This document shows, in pieces, positions 25,940 through 39,500 of a stretch of 64,000 nucleotides of DNA. A program made the translations under genes and the position numbers. Below the pieces are notes generated by a model, which ran no database searches, had not been told where the DNA came from, and saw nothing but the letters and a program-made list of their open reading frames with translations. The DNA lies in contig JAKNDB010000105.1 in NCBI GenBank assembly GCA_024305405.1, positions 2,658,501-2,722,500 of the forward strand, written 5' to 3'. Within the stretch, counting starts at the first letter, position 1. Each line of letters starts with the position of its first letter. Origin of the DNA: Dirofilaria immitis (taxonomy: Eukaryota > Nematoda > Chromadorea > Rhabditida > Onchocercidae).

Positions 25940-27355
25940 CGTCCACCAACATCACACACTCTTTCTTGCAACTCACTTTAACTTTTCTGCTTTATTTCAG
26001 TTAGAATGAGTAAAAACGCTTCGTTTCTTTGAAAAATTCTTTCCGCCACTTGATACACAGGGAAGTGCGAAGACTAAAAACACAGTCTGAAATTTGAGAT
26101 TAAGAAGGAAAAAAATTAAAAATCTGCAACGTCGTAATAATAACTGCCTGCCTGTAGGTTATGCAATTCATTTATATTTTCAAAATACACAAGAAAGGAA
26201 AAAAGATGAAAGCATCAACAATATTTCTCAATGGCTCAGTGAATGACTGGACCTCTCAACATTTCAATGTACATCTTATATAAAAACACTGCAACACAAA
26301 CTTATTCAAAATTTAGATCTCTCAGTAATAATTTTTCAGCTGAACGTTTTCTCAATTTTTAAGCAATAAAATATACAGCTAACGTTACAAGGATGAGATT
26401 TTAAGACATATTACTCTATTCGACAGCAACTGACATTGACAAGGTGAAATAATGAAAATTTGTACAAAAAGTTAGTTGAAATTATACTTAATTTATGTAT
26501 AGTTACATTATGAAAAATAGGTAAATAGCTTCATTTCCTGCTATCTTGAATATTCTACGAAAAACGAAATATTTTTCTCAACATTACAATATTCTGCCTT
26601 CCATCAAATATAAGAATGTAAAAAATAATTTCATAAGAAAATCCCAATAAAAAATGAAGTCATTGAGTTAAAATATTATAGTTTAGCAGAGAGAATTTCG
26701 AGAAAAAAGTAGTGATTATATGAACTTATAATGCCGAGATCTTATGTGGAATTAAACGATGTTACAAAGATTTATGTTTTCATATTAGTTTTCTCAGTAT
26801 TCTCAGATGGGAAACACATTTGAGTTTTTCTTACTGCTAATGAAGATTGAAATTATATTGGCAGTTGATAATATAATAAAAACTGACAGAAAAACAACAA
26901 CTCAACTTTTGCTCCAAATCTTTTAAGCAGATAATTTTATAAAACTTGATAAAAATGAAGAAGAAAGTATGACCTCAAATTATGAAGAACAAGCGGCATT
27001 ACAAATATGAGAGGGTAAGATAAGATCTATGGAGACAGATGAGGAAGAAAAAAAGAGACACAAAGCGAAGAAGTAATCATCGTCAAAGAAAACTTCCAAT
27101 AACCTTTCATGGATAGTTGCTGTATAGTTGCGAATCCTTGGAATTAAATAAGGTAAGCATTTCAGTTCGAAAACGAAACATCACTTAAAAACTCATAAGC
27201 CTGGTTTGTTACACAATACTTGAATGATTATTACGATTATTGCAAGGAACACACATTACATTCATAGGAAACAAATATAAATACATTTCAAGTTAACAGC
27301 AACTATAACTTTAAGCGAATTTTCAGGAGGAGAAATTCAGATACGGAAAGGGAAA

Positions 27356-27457
27356 ACCGTATCTAAAATGAATATCCCACGGTAAATCACAAGACGAATA
27401 TTATGCACCGTATCTAAAATGAATATCCCACGGTAAATCACAAGACAAATATTATGT
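27356..27457. repeat. 51-bp tandem duplication, two copies
   Basis: Copy 1 spans 27356-27406 and copy 2 spans 27407-27457. They are identical except for g/a at 27396/27447 and c/t at 27406/27457. Each begins accgtatctaaaatgaat. Near-identity of two abutting copies in non-coding DNA points to a recent local duplication. Confidence 0.9.
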
Positions 27458-30255
27458 ATCACAAAACGGTCTCCAATAAAGTTCGGACTTATCATTATGC
27501 AAATAATACATCTCTAGATGGGTATCATATTCTCACGATCCAGTGGCACTAACATGAAATGTGACGAAGGAAACAATAAGGGAAATGTTTCTATCGGTTC
27601 GATAGAAGGATGTTTTCATCATAATTCATTTTCTCTGAAAAACATGCAATGTCAATTTCTGGAATGGCGATAAATTCATAAAACGGAACATGTAGTTATG
27701 CAAAAGTCTGTGTAATACAATATTTCACTTTACATACGCCGTTTCAACATCTTCGAAATAGATGAATGCAAGCAGTGATAATGACGATTTCCATAACGAA
27801 ACTTAATACAACAAATTCAAATCTTCAGGCATTTCTCGTGAATGAAATTAACGACAGCAGCATGAAGCCAATTTTAAATGTACATGACTTTAGAGATTAC
27901 ATTATTGTGGTGCAAAGATACGAATTGAATGTCTAGGTTATTCTCTTTATGCTATAATCATTTATAAGCAATAATCTACCTATGCTATTGGTGATAACAA
28001 TAGGCTGATATGTTATGAAGAAGTATATAAGTAAAGAGATACGAAATTATAAAAATAAGACGAGAATTAATGATAGATTTGAAATAATTTAAAGAACTAT
28101 CATTTCAAAAGCATATCGAATAAATTGGTTCAAAATTTTAAATCGCTGTTAAATTTATTTGTTATCGTTTTGAGTACTATTCTTTTCTTGACAATTGTTT
28201 TCTTCATCTCTTAAAGTTTACTGACATTTTTTCTTTTTCTTATTTTTTAATATATGTAAGTCGCAGTTTATCATTAAGTATCTTCGGTGTGATAAAAACA
28301 CATCAGCAAGGTATGAATTTCATTTATCTTTAAATGTCAATATAATGGGTTGACCAAAATTTTAAAAAATATTTAAAAATACCATAGCTGCGCGATCAAG
28401 AACTGAAGCCTATCATTCGATCTTAAAAATTAACCTACTGAAAGACTTTAGAATAATTACTTCAGGGAAAAAGAAAAGAAGGATAAGAAACAAAACAGGA
28501 TGAGAGAAAGTAACACTAGCCGACATGATGGTTGTAAATTTTTAAGAAGCGAACAAAAGATGATAAAAATCATTGCAATTGATAATCTTCTGGAAAATTT
28601 CGCTGCCTGTTTAAGTCTTTTTAAAATATAGTAAATAACTTGGATTTATTTATTTACTTTTCTAAAATCATTTAGCAGCAAAAACAAAAAAAAAGTCACC
28701 AAACCCAAAAACTTGAAATAGCGACGATTATATTTGCCAATAAAATTTATGAAAAGGAATTATTAATTAAGATGAAAAAGAAAATCACTTTCGATGTCCA
28801 TTGTAATTGAGTTGAGAGTGATAATAAGCTTCAAAGAATTATTATTTTGAAACATTTATATTGAATATTTTGATGAAATTGGATTATTCTAGTGGTTTTC
28901 TATATCAAATTTATTGAAATTCAAATTGAGACAACTTTTTAATTAATTCAAGATAGTGAACGAATACGATATATGGCTAAGCAAGAATTATTAGCAGTTC
29001 ATATTTTTAAAACAGATCCATAGCTAATTTAGTTGATCAAAGTCTTTTTTTTTTGTCACTGGTAGATTAATACAGATTCTAAATTTTAACTTCAGTAATG
29101 ATACTTGATTTATTAAAAAGAAAAAATAAAAATGCTAAAAATAATAACGTAATTTAGTTTTTAATAAATGTTTCAATTTTAAATACAATTATCTAAATTT
29201 ATTGAAAATTTCGTTCTCTTATAGCAACAAAGATGTGATAAGAAATGTTAGCTTCTCGGTAAGCTGCTGGATTATCAACACAAAAAAAGTGCAATCACAG
29301 AATTAAGAAGCTCTTAGTCTGCTGTTTTGAAGACGATGATCATTTGCACCGTGTACAGGGATTTATATTTCTCAAATATCGCAGAAACAATTAAATAATT
29401 TAATTAGAAATACTGATATAATCAAATGATGGGCCATTCCCCTCATCCATTTTTATCTTGTTTATATTCCTGAATTCGCATATTATCTCAGTCTTTTGTT
29501 TTAAATTCGCTTTTGAATTTATTAAAAAGTATCGCATAAGATGCCCTTGAAACGGAAGCGAAAAATTGAAGCACCAAATTTCACATGATCTGTTCCCAGG
29601 TGGGAAATAAAATTGCAGACATCGTTGCACATCTATCTTCATTCCCCAATGATTTTACCGCTTTGTACAACAGCGTAGCTTACGTAATTCCATTCATTAT
29701 TTTTGATTGGTGGGTTTGGCTGTATCTGGGACTAGATTAGTGAGTGGGATGGCATGGAGTATTTTTGACATGTCTGGAAGAAAATGAATGGATGATACTA
29801 TATCGTTCTCACAGAAAGGGATGGAGAAAACTTCGTAGCTGTCAATAATAATTAGTGATAATTACTACCATACTTCTTTAATTCCTTCACATATATCACT
29901 TAACTTATCTTTGTTCATTTTTTTATTACCCTAACTCTTAGTGGTCCTTTCTAAAGAGATGCATCTCCTGTAATTGTGATTCCTTTATCAGAATAACAAT
30001 GTTGTGATTTGTATAGCTTTTCGGTTCCATCACATATCTGATAGACAAGACATTTATTTAATTTATTAGAAATTCCATCCTACATAAATTGTGATCCCTT
30101 TCTGAAAATTTAAATACATTTTTGTAATTTCTCTCATCAACCCATTCATTGTTTTCTAAGCATTATTATGCATCCCAGAATCTATCGTTCGGATAATAAT
30201 ACATCAACATTTAACATAAATATTTTCTGTCATTTATGTTTATTTAGGAAAGGAG

Positions 30256-30349
30256 TCTTCCGATGATTGTTAAGCCTTCTTTCTGATTGCCTTCACTACT
30301 CTCATTTGTTCTCAGATATTATTGATTAAGCCTTCTTTCTATCGGAAGA
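30256..30349. repeat. Short nested direct and inverted repeat
   Basis: The 15-mer ttaagccttctttct occurs at 30270-30284 and 30326-30340. The pair is bracketed by a perfect 9-bp inverted repeat, tcttccgat at 30256-30264 and atcggaaga at 30341-30349. It could be a small palindromic element remnant or a chance local duplication; no target-site duplication was recognised. Confidence 0.5.
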
Positions 30350-32079
30350 TGTAATCGAATTTGGCACTTTTACATTAATATTTTGAGATTATTCTTTAAA
30401 CAAACCGAAGTAAAGTTAATAGCCGAATTTTTGTAGATGAACATTGTTTATTTTTATGCATTCCACAGGGAATTTTCTTTCATTTCCATATCTAAGAGTA
30501 AAAAGGCCTTTTATAACTTGATTTTTTACGATCGTTGTGTCCTTCACTTCTTTTTCCTATGATACGAGAAAAATATAGCAACATAATTTATGATAAGGAA
30601 AGAATAAGGTCATATATGAAGGCAATGAAGCTACGTGGAATCTTGAATAGTTCGAAGAAAAAAATTATGATTTATTAAGAAGAGGGATTGAAAATGCTCT
30701 GCTTCAATCAGCCAAGCACTAAGTTAAAAGCCTTGTGTAGTGGAACTAATATCATGTAGTTTTATCGATTTTGGTTCCTTTCAAAATGTGACATCGCGGT
30801 ACGTCCAAATTTAAATTCGAAAGAGGGAGAGAAGAAAAATATATCGCGAAAAAGAGGAAAATCTGTAACGAGAGAACTTTCATGGCCTAGCATCGTCGCT
30901 GATCTTAGCATCTTAGTTATCATAGTTAAAAGAAAGTGAAAATAAGAGTAAAAAGAGGAAAAACAAGATTCGCAGGATATTCCGAATTGATGTTCAATCT
31001 TTGATAATATATTCGGGCATATCAAGTCATTTATGCGTAATTTCTCGCAAAAATTACTATTTCTTATTAATAATTATTGGTTGAAAAGAAACTTTTCATA
31101 ATTCATTCAATGTATTATCTATTGAATGACCTAATTCATATTCATAATATATGACACCTATCATATGGATTATCCAAATTAGTGATTTTTTTAATTTACC
31201 TCTATGACGTCATTTCAATTTTTAATTACCTCAGCAACATTTTTCCATTTCCACTTTGAAGCTCGTTGATATTTTTTCAAAGTTCATCCATTACTGATTG
31301 TCATATTTTACAAATACGATATTTTGTCCTTTAGGTTATTTTTGATAGTAAAACTTCCGTAAGTGCTTGGCGATTGAAATAAATGATGAGGAATACTTCA
31401 TGTGATGTATAATGCTGATATTTTAGTAGATTTAAATAGTGTAGTAATATCAGCATAAGCACTGCAGCGAATTTGAGTAGCTTATAGGAAATTACAATAT
31501 GTATTTGTTATAAAATTGATTCCTAGTGAGTATTTTAAAAACACAAAGATCATTGTTCAAACAGTTTCGTTCATTCTTATATAATTGTTCTATTTCTACC
31601 ACCTTTACGTTAATTCATTTACCTTTTAAGCATATCGCAGATTCGCCATCACCATAGCTTTTACTATAATACGTTCTAAACTAAACTGGAATACATGATT
31701 GTCCGTATGCAATGAAGATCTTGTCTTCTACATTCTCTATTCAAAAATTGCAATATTATACAAACAAAAGATGTAAGATGTTATACATATGTGAAATATC
31801 AATATGAAAATGCGGTGAATTTTATGATATTGGATTTTATAAGCGAGTATTTGAGCGGCAAAAGTAAGGATTTTTCTAGATTGTATAATTCTGAAATCAT
31901 ATTCACTTATCTGTTTTACTATTCATAGTTCTTAAATTATTGACTTTTATGAGGTTTTTGAAGCATATATCAATGAATGATTAATGATAGTAAAGTGAAA
32001 ATTCTTTTACAAGTTGTTTGAAAAAACAATAGAAATAGTCGAGCCCTCATGATTTTAAGAATTTAGTGTAATATGGATT

Positions 32080-32134
32080 GTTTTAGAATTGGTAGAAGCA
32101 AAATTTATTTCATGGGAAACAAAGCTTGAAAAGA
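32080..32134 (+). promoter_or_regulatory. Possible trans-splice acceptor upstream of the GTPase start codon
   Basis: A TTTTAG acceptor ends at 32086, 47 nt before the GTPase ATG at 32134, with no matching upstream coding exon. In nematodes such an orphan acceptor is often where a spliced leader is added. It could instead join an unseen upstream cis exon, because the frame stays open from the acceptor to the ATG. Confidence 0.35.
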
Positions 32135-35100
32135 TGACTGATAACATTAATGCGCTACCTTTAATAGATGTTTTTGAAAAATTTGAAAAATCCCTACCAC
32201 CGGAAATTGAGGAAGGAAATATTGAATACAAGGTAAATTTATGATTAACTAATAGTTCCAATAATGTTTCTTGATTCAAATTCTAACAAAATTATTATTG
32301 TTCAGAACTGAATTGACATAAATGTTTTTTTGGATAAAGATAAATGAATAAGCTAAATTTAAAAATCAAAGTAAAGTCAATGATGGGCTTTTTTCATATT
32401 AATTTGGTGTTAATTACTAAATAAGTATTTTGAAATTGAAGACGAAATAAATGAAATTTGAATAATATAGGTGAAACTTATTGATCCATCCTTAAGTCGA
32501 ATGCAGCATCTAATAACGCAGATGAAATGGCGTTTACGTGAAGGACAGGGTGAGGCAATCTACGAAATTGGTGTACAAGATGATGGTACTATAAAGGGCC
32601 TAACCGATAAAGAATTGGACGCATCAATGAGAACACTAAAATCGATGGCTGCTACTCTGAATGCAAGTATTGTAGTGGTAAGTTTGATAAAGATATCTTC
32701 ATATACACTTATTTTGTTGCTAGCGCATTGATTACTTTAAAAATCTAGAGTAAAGTCATGACTCTCCTCTATAAAATCGATACAGTTACTTAACATAATT
32801 TTTTTCATTCCCTATGACACGATAATATATATTTGCTCCAGTTAAGATAAATCTTCATACTAATTGAAAAAGTAATAAAGTCAACCGCTAGAAATGAGTT
32901 TTGAAATGAAAAAGGCCTTCGTACGATTGATGAGCAAAATTTGTGTGAAAGTTTTTCAAAGTATTTTACTTTAGCAAGAAGACATTATATATTTATGATT
33001 TTTATAAAATGATGAAAGAAATCCATGTATTGTTATTTACTATAAATATATTTCGTTTGGTGAAGAAAATGTTTGTCAACATGAATTCTTTATATGTCCA
33101 CTTAATTTGCAGAAAAAAATATAAAAAGTGTTGATATTTTAACTTTCATGTCGGCAGAAAATGAGAACGAGCTAGTTCCAGTTATAGAAATATTCTAGAT
33201 ACTGGCTGATTATAGTTTTTTCTTGATTTCTAGAGCGTTTTTAACTTCATTGCTGTTGACTGACGTATTTCCAGCTATGTTCATCTTGTAATTAGTTGAT
33301 TTCTGCTATTTGCAGCTGCGTGAACGTGATGTTACACCAAAAAGCATTGCCTATTGTCGTCGACGAGTCGTTGAATTGTTAGTACGAAAGATCCCCGATA
33401 ATCAGCACTTTATTGGGCTCAGGTTATTATCCGCGTGTTCGAAATTTGATGTTAAAAGACATTGCTCTTTATCAAGTAAATAACGTAGTTGACTTTTGTT
33501 GTAAATATCATTTAGGATTGCTATTTTGGGCAGTGCAAATGCTGGAAAGTCAACATTGTGTGGTGTGCTAACTCAAGGTTACCTTGATAATGGTCATGGA
33601 AAGGTACTTTGTTTTTTCGTTCCGCAAAATCAGATAAAGGATTCTGTTCGTGAAAAATGTTTTGACGAAATTTTTTAAGGCTCGATTGAATCTATTTCGT
33701 TATTTGCATGAATTTCAAACTGGTAGAACCAGTTCAATTTGTTTGGATATGATTGGTTTCGACTCACAAGGAAAAGTAGGATTCGTTTTAATATTCATTA
33801 GTTGAACTGTATAAAAACATCATTATTGCAATAAAAATTTTATTTTCATGCGTAAAAAAGTATTGACAGTATTCCTCACTTACTTTTATAAAGCAAAAGT
33901 TCTGCGTAGAAATTTATTATATTTTACTGTTAATATATCTACTCATTGCTCCAAATTTTTCGAGAAATTTTATTATATTTGCACAGCAATATTGCTTTAA
34001 CCTGCTATATCTTTTTCTAGTTGATCAATTATTCGGAATATTCACTGGAAGAAATTGCAGAGCAGTCAACAAAATTGATAACATTAATTGATTTGGCTGG
34101 CGATCGCAAGTATCTCAAAACGACAATCTATGGACTAACAGGTGTGGATTTTGCTGACATTCTCAGTATGCATTTTCCTCACAGTCTTTTTAATTTTTCA
34201 TTGTTTTCCTATTGTTTTTCAGGATATTTGCCACATTTTGCGGCATTAGTTATTAACGCGGTAACAGGTCCAACGTCAATTACGCGTGAACATTTAGGTC
34301 TTTCTATCGCTCTTAATATACCAATCTTCGTTGTTATTACTAAAATTGATGTTGTCACTACGACTGCACGTGAGAAGTGGGTGCCATCATCTTTCTATAG
34401 ATCTAACGATTAGCTTGTTTAATGAATAACACTGCTAGGTAATTTGCGAAGAAAATGATATTTCTACGATTATGTTATGAACGTACTGTATTAAATCAGA
34501 TGGTTACTTAGATTTCTATTCATCTCAGTGCAGCCCTTTAGCCTGACTTCTACCTGTAAGAAAATTTTCTCCAAGTATTCGTAAAATGAAATTCAAATGG
34601 TTATAGAGTTCTTCAAAGCATAAATATGCTACTTGAGCGACCGGGTATGGAATGTATTTCAAAACAGGTTGAAAGTTTTGATACAGCTGTATAGTAAGTT
34701 TTTATGTAGTCGCAATTTTTTTGCATTGTTTATCCAAAGGTGTGATTTTTTTTTCAATCAAATTGTTTTCATTAATTTAATAATTATCACCACAAAATCT
34801 TAAATTTTGCATCTAGCTGTTTGTGTTTTTAGCTGTGCTACTGCAATGTTAAGCAAAAAGTGGTACCAATCTTCCTCATATCAAATGTGTCAGGTCATAA
34901 CCTCCATCTTCTGAAACAGTTCTTAAACATTTTACCTTCCAATAATTTTCCGAAATTAAGGCAGGACAAAATACCTCTAAATGCTATACTCTTTTCAATA
35001 GAAGAAGTTTATCATGTTTCACAGGTTATTTTTAATAAAATGTTTTTTTTCTTTGGAAAGAATATTTCACTTTTCTTTGTTGCAGTCAATAGCTTAGAAA

Positions 35101-36550
35101 GCTCCATATGATGTTACAAATAAATTTTTAGGCGAATGTTGTAGTGTGTGGCGTTTTAATGGATGGTGTATTACGAGAAAAAGACTCAGTACAAGTCGGT
35201 CCATTTAGAGATGGTAATTATCATATTGGGAGGGTTGAAAGTATACGGCGGAACAAGCAACCAGTATGTTTCGTACGACCTGGTGAAGCTGCTTCCGTGG
35301 CTTTAGCTCTTGACAAAATTTACGTTGAAAGTTTACGAAGAGTAAGTTTTTCTATTTATGCATCTTATAGAAATTTATAGAAGTAGTTGATGGCATCTAT
35401 TTTCTTTTCCTTTTCTATTCTTTGTTTGCAATGGTTCGTAAATATAGCATTAAAGTTCTATGGAAAAATTTAATTGCTGAAACTTGAGCTTTTATTCATT
35501 CGTCAACTAGAAAAACACCAAAACATTTTCGAATCTGAAACTTTTGAATATAAAAATTGCGTCATTATATTTAGATTATATCAAGTTTTCTAGTTTCCAG
35601 TTTCTTGAATACTGATAAGTATCATGCGAAAAGTACGAATAAAATGAATAAAATTTGTAAAGTAATTTTATAATAATAGAACTATAACGATGTTTAGTCA
35701 CGTATTATACGTTGAGAACTTTAATTTATGCTGATAGTCGATCAGCAGTATAAAGAAAAGGATAAGGTTAACAGTTTCATAATAAATATTTTTACGTAGC
35801 AAATGATTGTTCTAATCAGAACTCGCGAACTCTTGAAAATAACACGTGTAATGACACTTGTTAAATTTTGCAAAATTTTTTAGAAATTAATTTTTAAAGG
35901 GTATGGTTTTGCTAAATGCTAAAGATGAAAGAATAGCATGTCGACGTTTCACAGCTCGTCTTTATTTGCTTTATCATCCAGCAAATGAAATATGTGTGGG
36001 CTTTCAAGGAACAGGTTAGATTAAAAAGATGTCACATCTATAATGCAGATTTCAAATATATTTTAAATTTGATTCAGTTTAATTTAATTGTTATATTTGA
36101 CTAATTTCCGTATTAATACGTTCAATTTGAATTCTATAACTGTGTTGAATATTTTATTTGCTCGTTGAAATACTTCTAATATGAAAATAAGATAAAAGGG
36201 AATGGTGATGTTGCCCATTATTGCTGCTGCTATAATTTTACTTAAAATTTTAATGTTGCTTATTAATATTAAGTTCGTATTTTATGACAAGGAAATTAAT
36301 AGGATAATGCGGTACAAACTTTTATAATCGATTGTTCATTATAGTTTACATTGGTTCAGTATGTCAAACAGCTACAATAATGGAACTGGATGCCCCATCA
36401 ATAGTGCCTTGTCAGTGGGCTACTGTTCAGTTCGAATTCTATAGCTGCCCTGAATACGTTCGCGTCGGAACACCTCTAATTTTCCGTGAAAGTAAAACAA
36501 AAGGGATGGGTGAAGTCGTCCGTATATTTGGATTTGATCTCTTAAATTAA
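32134..36550 (+). CDS. cgp-1: GTP-binding protein, GTPBP1/GTPBP2 (CGP-1) family
   Basis: Translational-type GTPase of the EF-Tu/eEF1A superfamily; GTPBP1 homologues act in mRNA decay and ribosome quality control. Twelve exons: 32134-32232, 32471-32677, 33316-33422, 33516-33603, 33680-33775, 34021-34141, 34223-34376, 34607-34693, 34833-35024, 35132-35341, 35900-36014 and 36345-36550. About 560 residues. An N-terminal family signature is present (MKWRLREGQGEAIYEIGVQDDG). G1 is GSANAGKST (143-151), switch I has GRTSS (Thr184), G3 is DLAG (223-226) and G4 is TKID (279-282). Domain II/III follow, with VRPGEAASVAL, YIGSVCQTATI and LIFRESKTKGMGEV. The residue after DLAG is Asp227, where relatives have the catalytic-type His. 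Exon 9 needs one extra A at 34855-34859 to join CATAMLSKK to VVPIFLISNVSG; otherwise all phases agree. It lacks the long Gly/Ser-rich tail of vertebrate GTPBP1. Confidence 0.93.
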
Positions 36551-39500
36551 GTTTGCTTTCTAGTATTCTTTAATATTAACATGCTTGAGAATTTAATACG
36601 ATTATTTATTTATATATCCTCTCTTAATTTTGTAACCTGCAAAAGATGTGCATGTCTGTTTGTCCTGTAATTCAGCGAGTAGTAGAAATATAGGTTATTT
36701 TTTTTGTATATATATACATTTATTTATTTAATTAAATTATTTAAACATTTTACTGTTATAATTATTCAATTTATTCTCTAAAATCATGGATGAATTTTTT
36801 TGCTAGCTTATATTGGTAATGAGACCTTAATCGGTTTTCATTATGTAATATGATACACTTCTAAATGCAATATATGATTATTATCTAAATTGCTTCTCCA
36901 GCCGTGACGTTTTGAAATTCGCAGCTAGATTCTAGGCTCTATTGGAAATAGCAGAAATTTTCCAATTGTAACTTTAAAATCAGTTATAATATCATATTTT
37001 ATAAGTGTGATAATTTTCGGAGCAATTTAATTTTTTTTTTTGAAATTACACCTCAAGCTACTATTTAATTTATCGAGGTAAATTTTGATTTCTTACAAAT
37101 TATATAGGATATTTCTTTCATGGATTTTAATTTCTATTACCACGTTTATTTTTTATCGGCTTTTAGTAACACTGTAACAAACGATGATTTTATAATTCTG
37201 ATATTAGAATACTTAACTTTCTTTTGAATATAATGCATTTCCTGTTTTTTGTTTGGCTTCGAAATTCTCCTGAAAAAGACTTTTTGGATCGGAAGGTTTT
37301 GCTATTTTGTTTGCTTTTTTTGGTTTTGATTATTGTAATGACCTCACTCTTTGAACTTAGGTTATACGTGTGCTTGATATATATTATAATTATTATCGAT
37401 TAAATATAACTTTCCTAGCTTTTTACAGTTCACTAAGTTTCTGATTTATGTTATTGTTTTTTTACTTATCTTAACATATTTTTGTGATTTATTGATTTAA
37501 AAGTTTTCTGAGCATTATTTTACTTTCAATATTCTTTTTCCTCAAAATAACTAAAAATTTTGTCAAAGAATTTAGCTATGTTTGATTTAGTGAAAAACAT
37601 AAAAAATAGTATTAAGTTCATCAGAAGATCTTCATCCAATTCACTATTCTGATATTAGACCAATTTGTCGGTAGTAGAATTAACTTAGAAGCCGACTTAC
37701 GTAAAATGGTCATTCTACATTTGCAACTTATTCTGATCATTAATTGATAGTTAGAATTAGCAACTAGTTGCAAAATAAATGTAATGGGATAGAGGTTGCT
37801 ATTTCTTTTGCTTCGCATTATTTTTATCAATGGAAACTCAATTTTCTCACCATAAACATTAATTAGTAAAACTTAATTTTCTCATACTCCTAAAGAAGAT
37901 TTAATTCGTTAATAAAAATTATAATTGTTTCACGAACGTATACAGTGTTTCATTTTTATTTCGATGTTGTAGCTCGTATTTATGCATGCAAAACAATAAG
38001 TAAAGCAGTTTTCGGAAAATCTGCAACTTGCATTAAGCGTGCATATGTCATAATACTTTGGTTATTAACGATAAAAGATATAGGAGAAATTAATGAAGGA
38101 GTGTAAAGATTATAATAAGATAAAAATGGTCAGAGTTAAGTATCAATAAAGGAATAGGTGTTGATAAAATTCAGGTATGAAAATACCATTGAGACCTCTA
38201 TTTTGAATCGGTGTTTCTTATTAAGATCGATTTGTCGAAAGTTTTTGAATTTAAACTTTGGTCATACTGATTAATTGACAGATAAAAAAGAGAGGAAGTG
38301 TAATAAATGCAGTAAATTCATATGTCATAAGTAGCTTTACGGCTCTCTCAGTAATTCGTAAATATTAAGAAACAAATTACTATCGAAACGAATGCTAAGA
38401 AAATCACGCATGATCTTTATGATACAATAGCATTTAGTACAGAATTTAAATTTTATAAATTTCCTATATAAACTTATGATATGATGTGGTAGCAAAAGAA
38501 CTTATTAACAATAAATTATTGATAGATTATTTATTAATTTAAAACAATGCTTATTTTATGAGTTTTGATTAGTCATGATTTGAAAGAAAATATTTATTAT
38601 TGATTAATATGACGAACTGATATTGTCAACGATGTGATGCTAATGCTATCGTTGTTAGATGTTGTCAAGAATTCGTCAGCCTCTAGCATCTAATCGAATA
38701 GTAGTAGTTGGATCGATATAATTGGAGATAGATGACTGTCTACGGATGAATGTTATATTGATGATGTAGAGTCAAGAAAGATTGTTAGCATCCCATATTT
38801 TGCATATTTCTAAAAAGGAAGAAGAGAAGAATGAGTCATTCTACTGCTTCTCTCCAGGCAGCATCTGTTATAAAAACCGAATTTGCTTTTTTAATTTTTA
38901 ACGGAAGTGTTGTCAGCATTTTTTTCAATGTTGAATTTAGTGCAAGTAATAATTATCTCTTCTCATCGTAATTAACGTCTAGAATTTGACGTGAAATTCA
39001 GTTTGGTATAATATTTATCTTATTAAGTTGATTAATTTTTGATAGTAATTGGCAAACCGATCGACTGATCGATGAGACATTGTTAGCATATATTAATACT
39101 TTTCGAAGCTTCTGAAAGTCCTTTGACTAGATGACGAACTTTTAGGCATTTAACGTCTTAAACTGGCAAAAGCAATAGATAAGCTAATTTGAACGAAAAA
39201 TTATAATTGAAAATCAGACTGCAGAAGGAATTTTGGAAATCTATTTTTGAAACTAATTTCGAGCAGAGGATTATTTTTATTCTCTCAGATTCAATCAGAA
39301 CATATTGACAATCACAAAATATTTCTTTCCTTTTCCAAGATGATGGAAAATTTATGGTCTATTTAACGCTTTTCTTCTCGAAGTTCAGCGAGAAGTGATT
39401 TCTTCCACAGCTCCATTATTTATCATTATCAATCCTGAATCTTAATGATATGATATCTGGCTCAATTCATCATTTATTTTGATTGCTTCCAAGGCACAAA

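Larger units (their letters stand above)
25940..32085. other. Divergent intergenic spacer of about 6 kb
   Basis: It lies upstream of both the striatin gene (minus) and the GTPase gene (plus), so both promoters should be here. Frames at 29400-29642 and 30762-31025 (minus) have no splice context or motif and are not called. The region contains a 51-bp tandem duplication (27356-27457) and a small nested repeat (30256-30349), listed separately. The rest is unremarkable AT-rich sequence. Confidence 0.55.

Noticed and set aside
27594..27612. Perfect short hairpin (ttctatc ggttc gatagaa) considered as a tRNA B-box or RNA gene
   Set aside because: No acceptor stem, A box or cloverleaf can be drawn around it.
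34021..34413. 130-codon open frame taken as one GTPase exon
   Set aside because: It contains an intron (34142-34222): skipping it gives the conserved join LTG / YLPHF and the correct phase. The frame is open through the intron only by chance.
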